Source: Marmoricola sp. (GTDB taxonomy: Bacteria; Actinomycetota; Actinomycetes; Propionibacteriales; Nocardioidaceae). Taken from it: a DNA stretch of 5,381 nucleotides. Both the position numbers and the translations under genes were made by a program. How positions within the stretch are numbered: the stretch's first letter is position 1; each line of letters opens with the position of its first letter. The notes beneath the pieces were generated by a model that saw only the letters and a list, made by a program, of their open reading frames with translations, did not search any database and was not told where the DNA came from. The stretch spans positions 1 through 5,381 of the forward strand of contig JASLCW010000093.1 in NCBI GenBank assembly GCA_030151765.1. Reading direction: 5' to 3'. Of the stretch, positions 4,691 to 5,381 are shown piece after piece.

Positions 4691-5381
4691 TTGGACCCCG
4701 ATCTCGTCGTCGTCGGCTCCGGCTTCTTCGGACTCACCATCGCCGAGCGCTGCGCCGCTGACCTCGGGCTCAAGGTGCTCGTGCTGGAGCGTCGCCACCA
4801 CATCGGCGGCAATGCCTACTCCGAGGCGGACCCCGAGACCGGCATCGAGGTGCACAAGTACGGCGCGCACCTCTTCCACACCTCCAACGAGAAGGTCTGG
4901 GAGTACGTCAACCGGTTCACCAGCTTCACGAACTACCAGCACCGCGTTTTCGGCCAGTACCAGGGGCAGGTCTACTCGCTGCCGATGAACCTGGGCCTGA
5001 TCAACCAGTTCTTCGGCAAGTCGCACACGCCCGACGAGGCGCGGGCGCTGATCGCCGAGCAGGCCGCGGAGTTCGACACTGCGGAGGCGGCGAACTTCGA
5101 GGAGAAGGCGATCAGCCTGATCGGCCGCCCGCTCTACGAGGCCTTCATCAAGGGCTACACCGCCAAGCAGTGGCAGACCGACCCGACCAAGCTGAGCGCG
5201 GACATCATCACCCGCCTGCCGGTCCGCTACACCTTCGACAACCGCTGGTTCAACGACAAGTACGAGGGCCTTCCCGTCGACGGCTACACCGCCTGGCTGA
5301 CCAAGATGGCCGATCACCCCAACATCGAGGTCCGGCTCGAGACCGACTTCTTCACGGTCGCGGACGAGTTCAAGGGCAAGG
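4691..5381 (+). CDS. glf: UDP-galactopyranose mutase, N-terminal part (runs off right edge)
   Basis: This FAD enzyme interconverts UDP-galactopyranose and UDP-galactofuranose in the cytoplasm, supplying the donor for galactofuranose-containing surface glycans. The 230 codons present cover somewhat more than half of the usual length of nearly 400 residues. The Rossmann FAD motif VVVGSGFFGLT (6-16) is followed by VLERRHHIGGNAYSE (31-45), HKYGAHLFHTSN (56-67), EKAISLIGRPLYEAFIKGYT (138-157), AKQWQTDP (158-165) and ITRLPVRYTFDNRW (173-186). Tyr156, Trp161 and Arg175 match the active-site Tyr155, Trp160 and Arg174 of the Klebsiella enzyme. The protein is strikingly like mycobacterial Glf throughout. 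The TTG start is secured by a strong GAGGAG site and an in-frame TGA just upstream, and it places the FAD motif at the usual distance from the N-terminus. It lies 71 bp after the glycosyltransferase gene and is probably co-transcribed with it, with a possible extra promoter at 4612. The C-terminal part is outside the window. Confidence 0.96.
   Translation, partial: MDPDLVVVGSGFFGLTIAERCAADLGLKVLVLERRHHIGGNAYSEADPETGIEVHKYGAHLFHTSNEKVWEYVNRFTSFTNYQHRVFGQYQGQVYSLPMNLGLINQFFGKSHTPDEARALIAEQAAEFDTAEAANFEEKAISLIGRPLYEAFIKGYTAKQWQTDPTKLSADIITRLPVRYTFDNRWFNDKYEGLPVDGYTAWLTKMADHPNIEVRLETDFFTVADEFKGK

Noticed and set aside
4568..5317. Minus-strand 249-codon open frame
   Set aside because: It is antisense to glf, whose codons carry clear conserved motifs. 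The low-complexity Val/Leu/Arg/Asp composition is that of a mirror frame.
1..5381. Mobile element, CRISPR, phage or defence system
   Set aside because: No transposase, integrase, long terminal inverted repeats, regular spacer arrays or composition shift were seen. The gene content is ordinary envelope biosynthesis plus one thioesterase.

Overview
This window looks like chromosomal DNA of a high-GC actinobacterium. Codon third positions are almost all G or C, GTG and TTG starts are used, and the proteins are typical of actinobacterial cell-wall loci. The family content (two LytR-CpsA-Psr proteins, a GlfT1-like glycosyltransferase and a UDP-galactopyranose mutase closely resembling the mycobacterial one) would fit Nocardioides or a relative in the Propionibacteriales. 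That placement is inference, not proof.

Layout from left to right. Bases 1-674 hold the 5' part of a minus-strand gene for a LytR-CpsA-Psr (LCP) protein, which runs off the left edge. A 24-bp gap (675-698) separates it from a divergent plus-strand hotdog acyl-CoA thioesterase (699-1205). After a 102-bp intergenic region with a 9-bp tandem repeat and an inverted repeat comes a second LCP protein (1308-2795), with an unusual multi-pass membrane N-terminus. Then, on the same strand, come a large glycosyltransferase (2829-4619) made of two complete GT2 domains in one chain and, after a 71-bp gap with a 16-bp dyad, a UDP-galactopyranose mutase (glf, from a TTG start at 4691). glf runs off the right edge.

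The three rightmost genes fit one job. Glf makes UDP-galactofuranose from UDP-galactopyranose. The tandem glycosyltransferase plausibly uses such a donor to start or extend a lipid-linked surface glycan. LCP proteins transfer such lipid-linked polymers onto peptidoglycan. The left LCP gene may belong to the same system, but it is transcribed the other way. The thioesterase is probably a bystander.

The points most worth a second look are the natural fusion of a GlfT1-like and an AmsE-like GT2 domain, and a symmetric bidirectional promoter candidate. In the latter, two TANNNT boxes share the TA at the exact centre of the 24-bp divergent gap, and each lies 7 nt from its ATG, as in leaderless actinobacterial genes. 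The same TANNNT-N7-start layout recurs before the glycosyltransferase gene. I saw no CRISPR array, tRNA, rRNA, insertion sequence or phage gene. Nothing amounts to a clearly new defence or mobile system.
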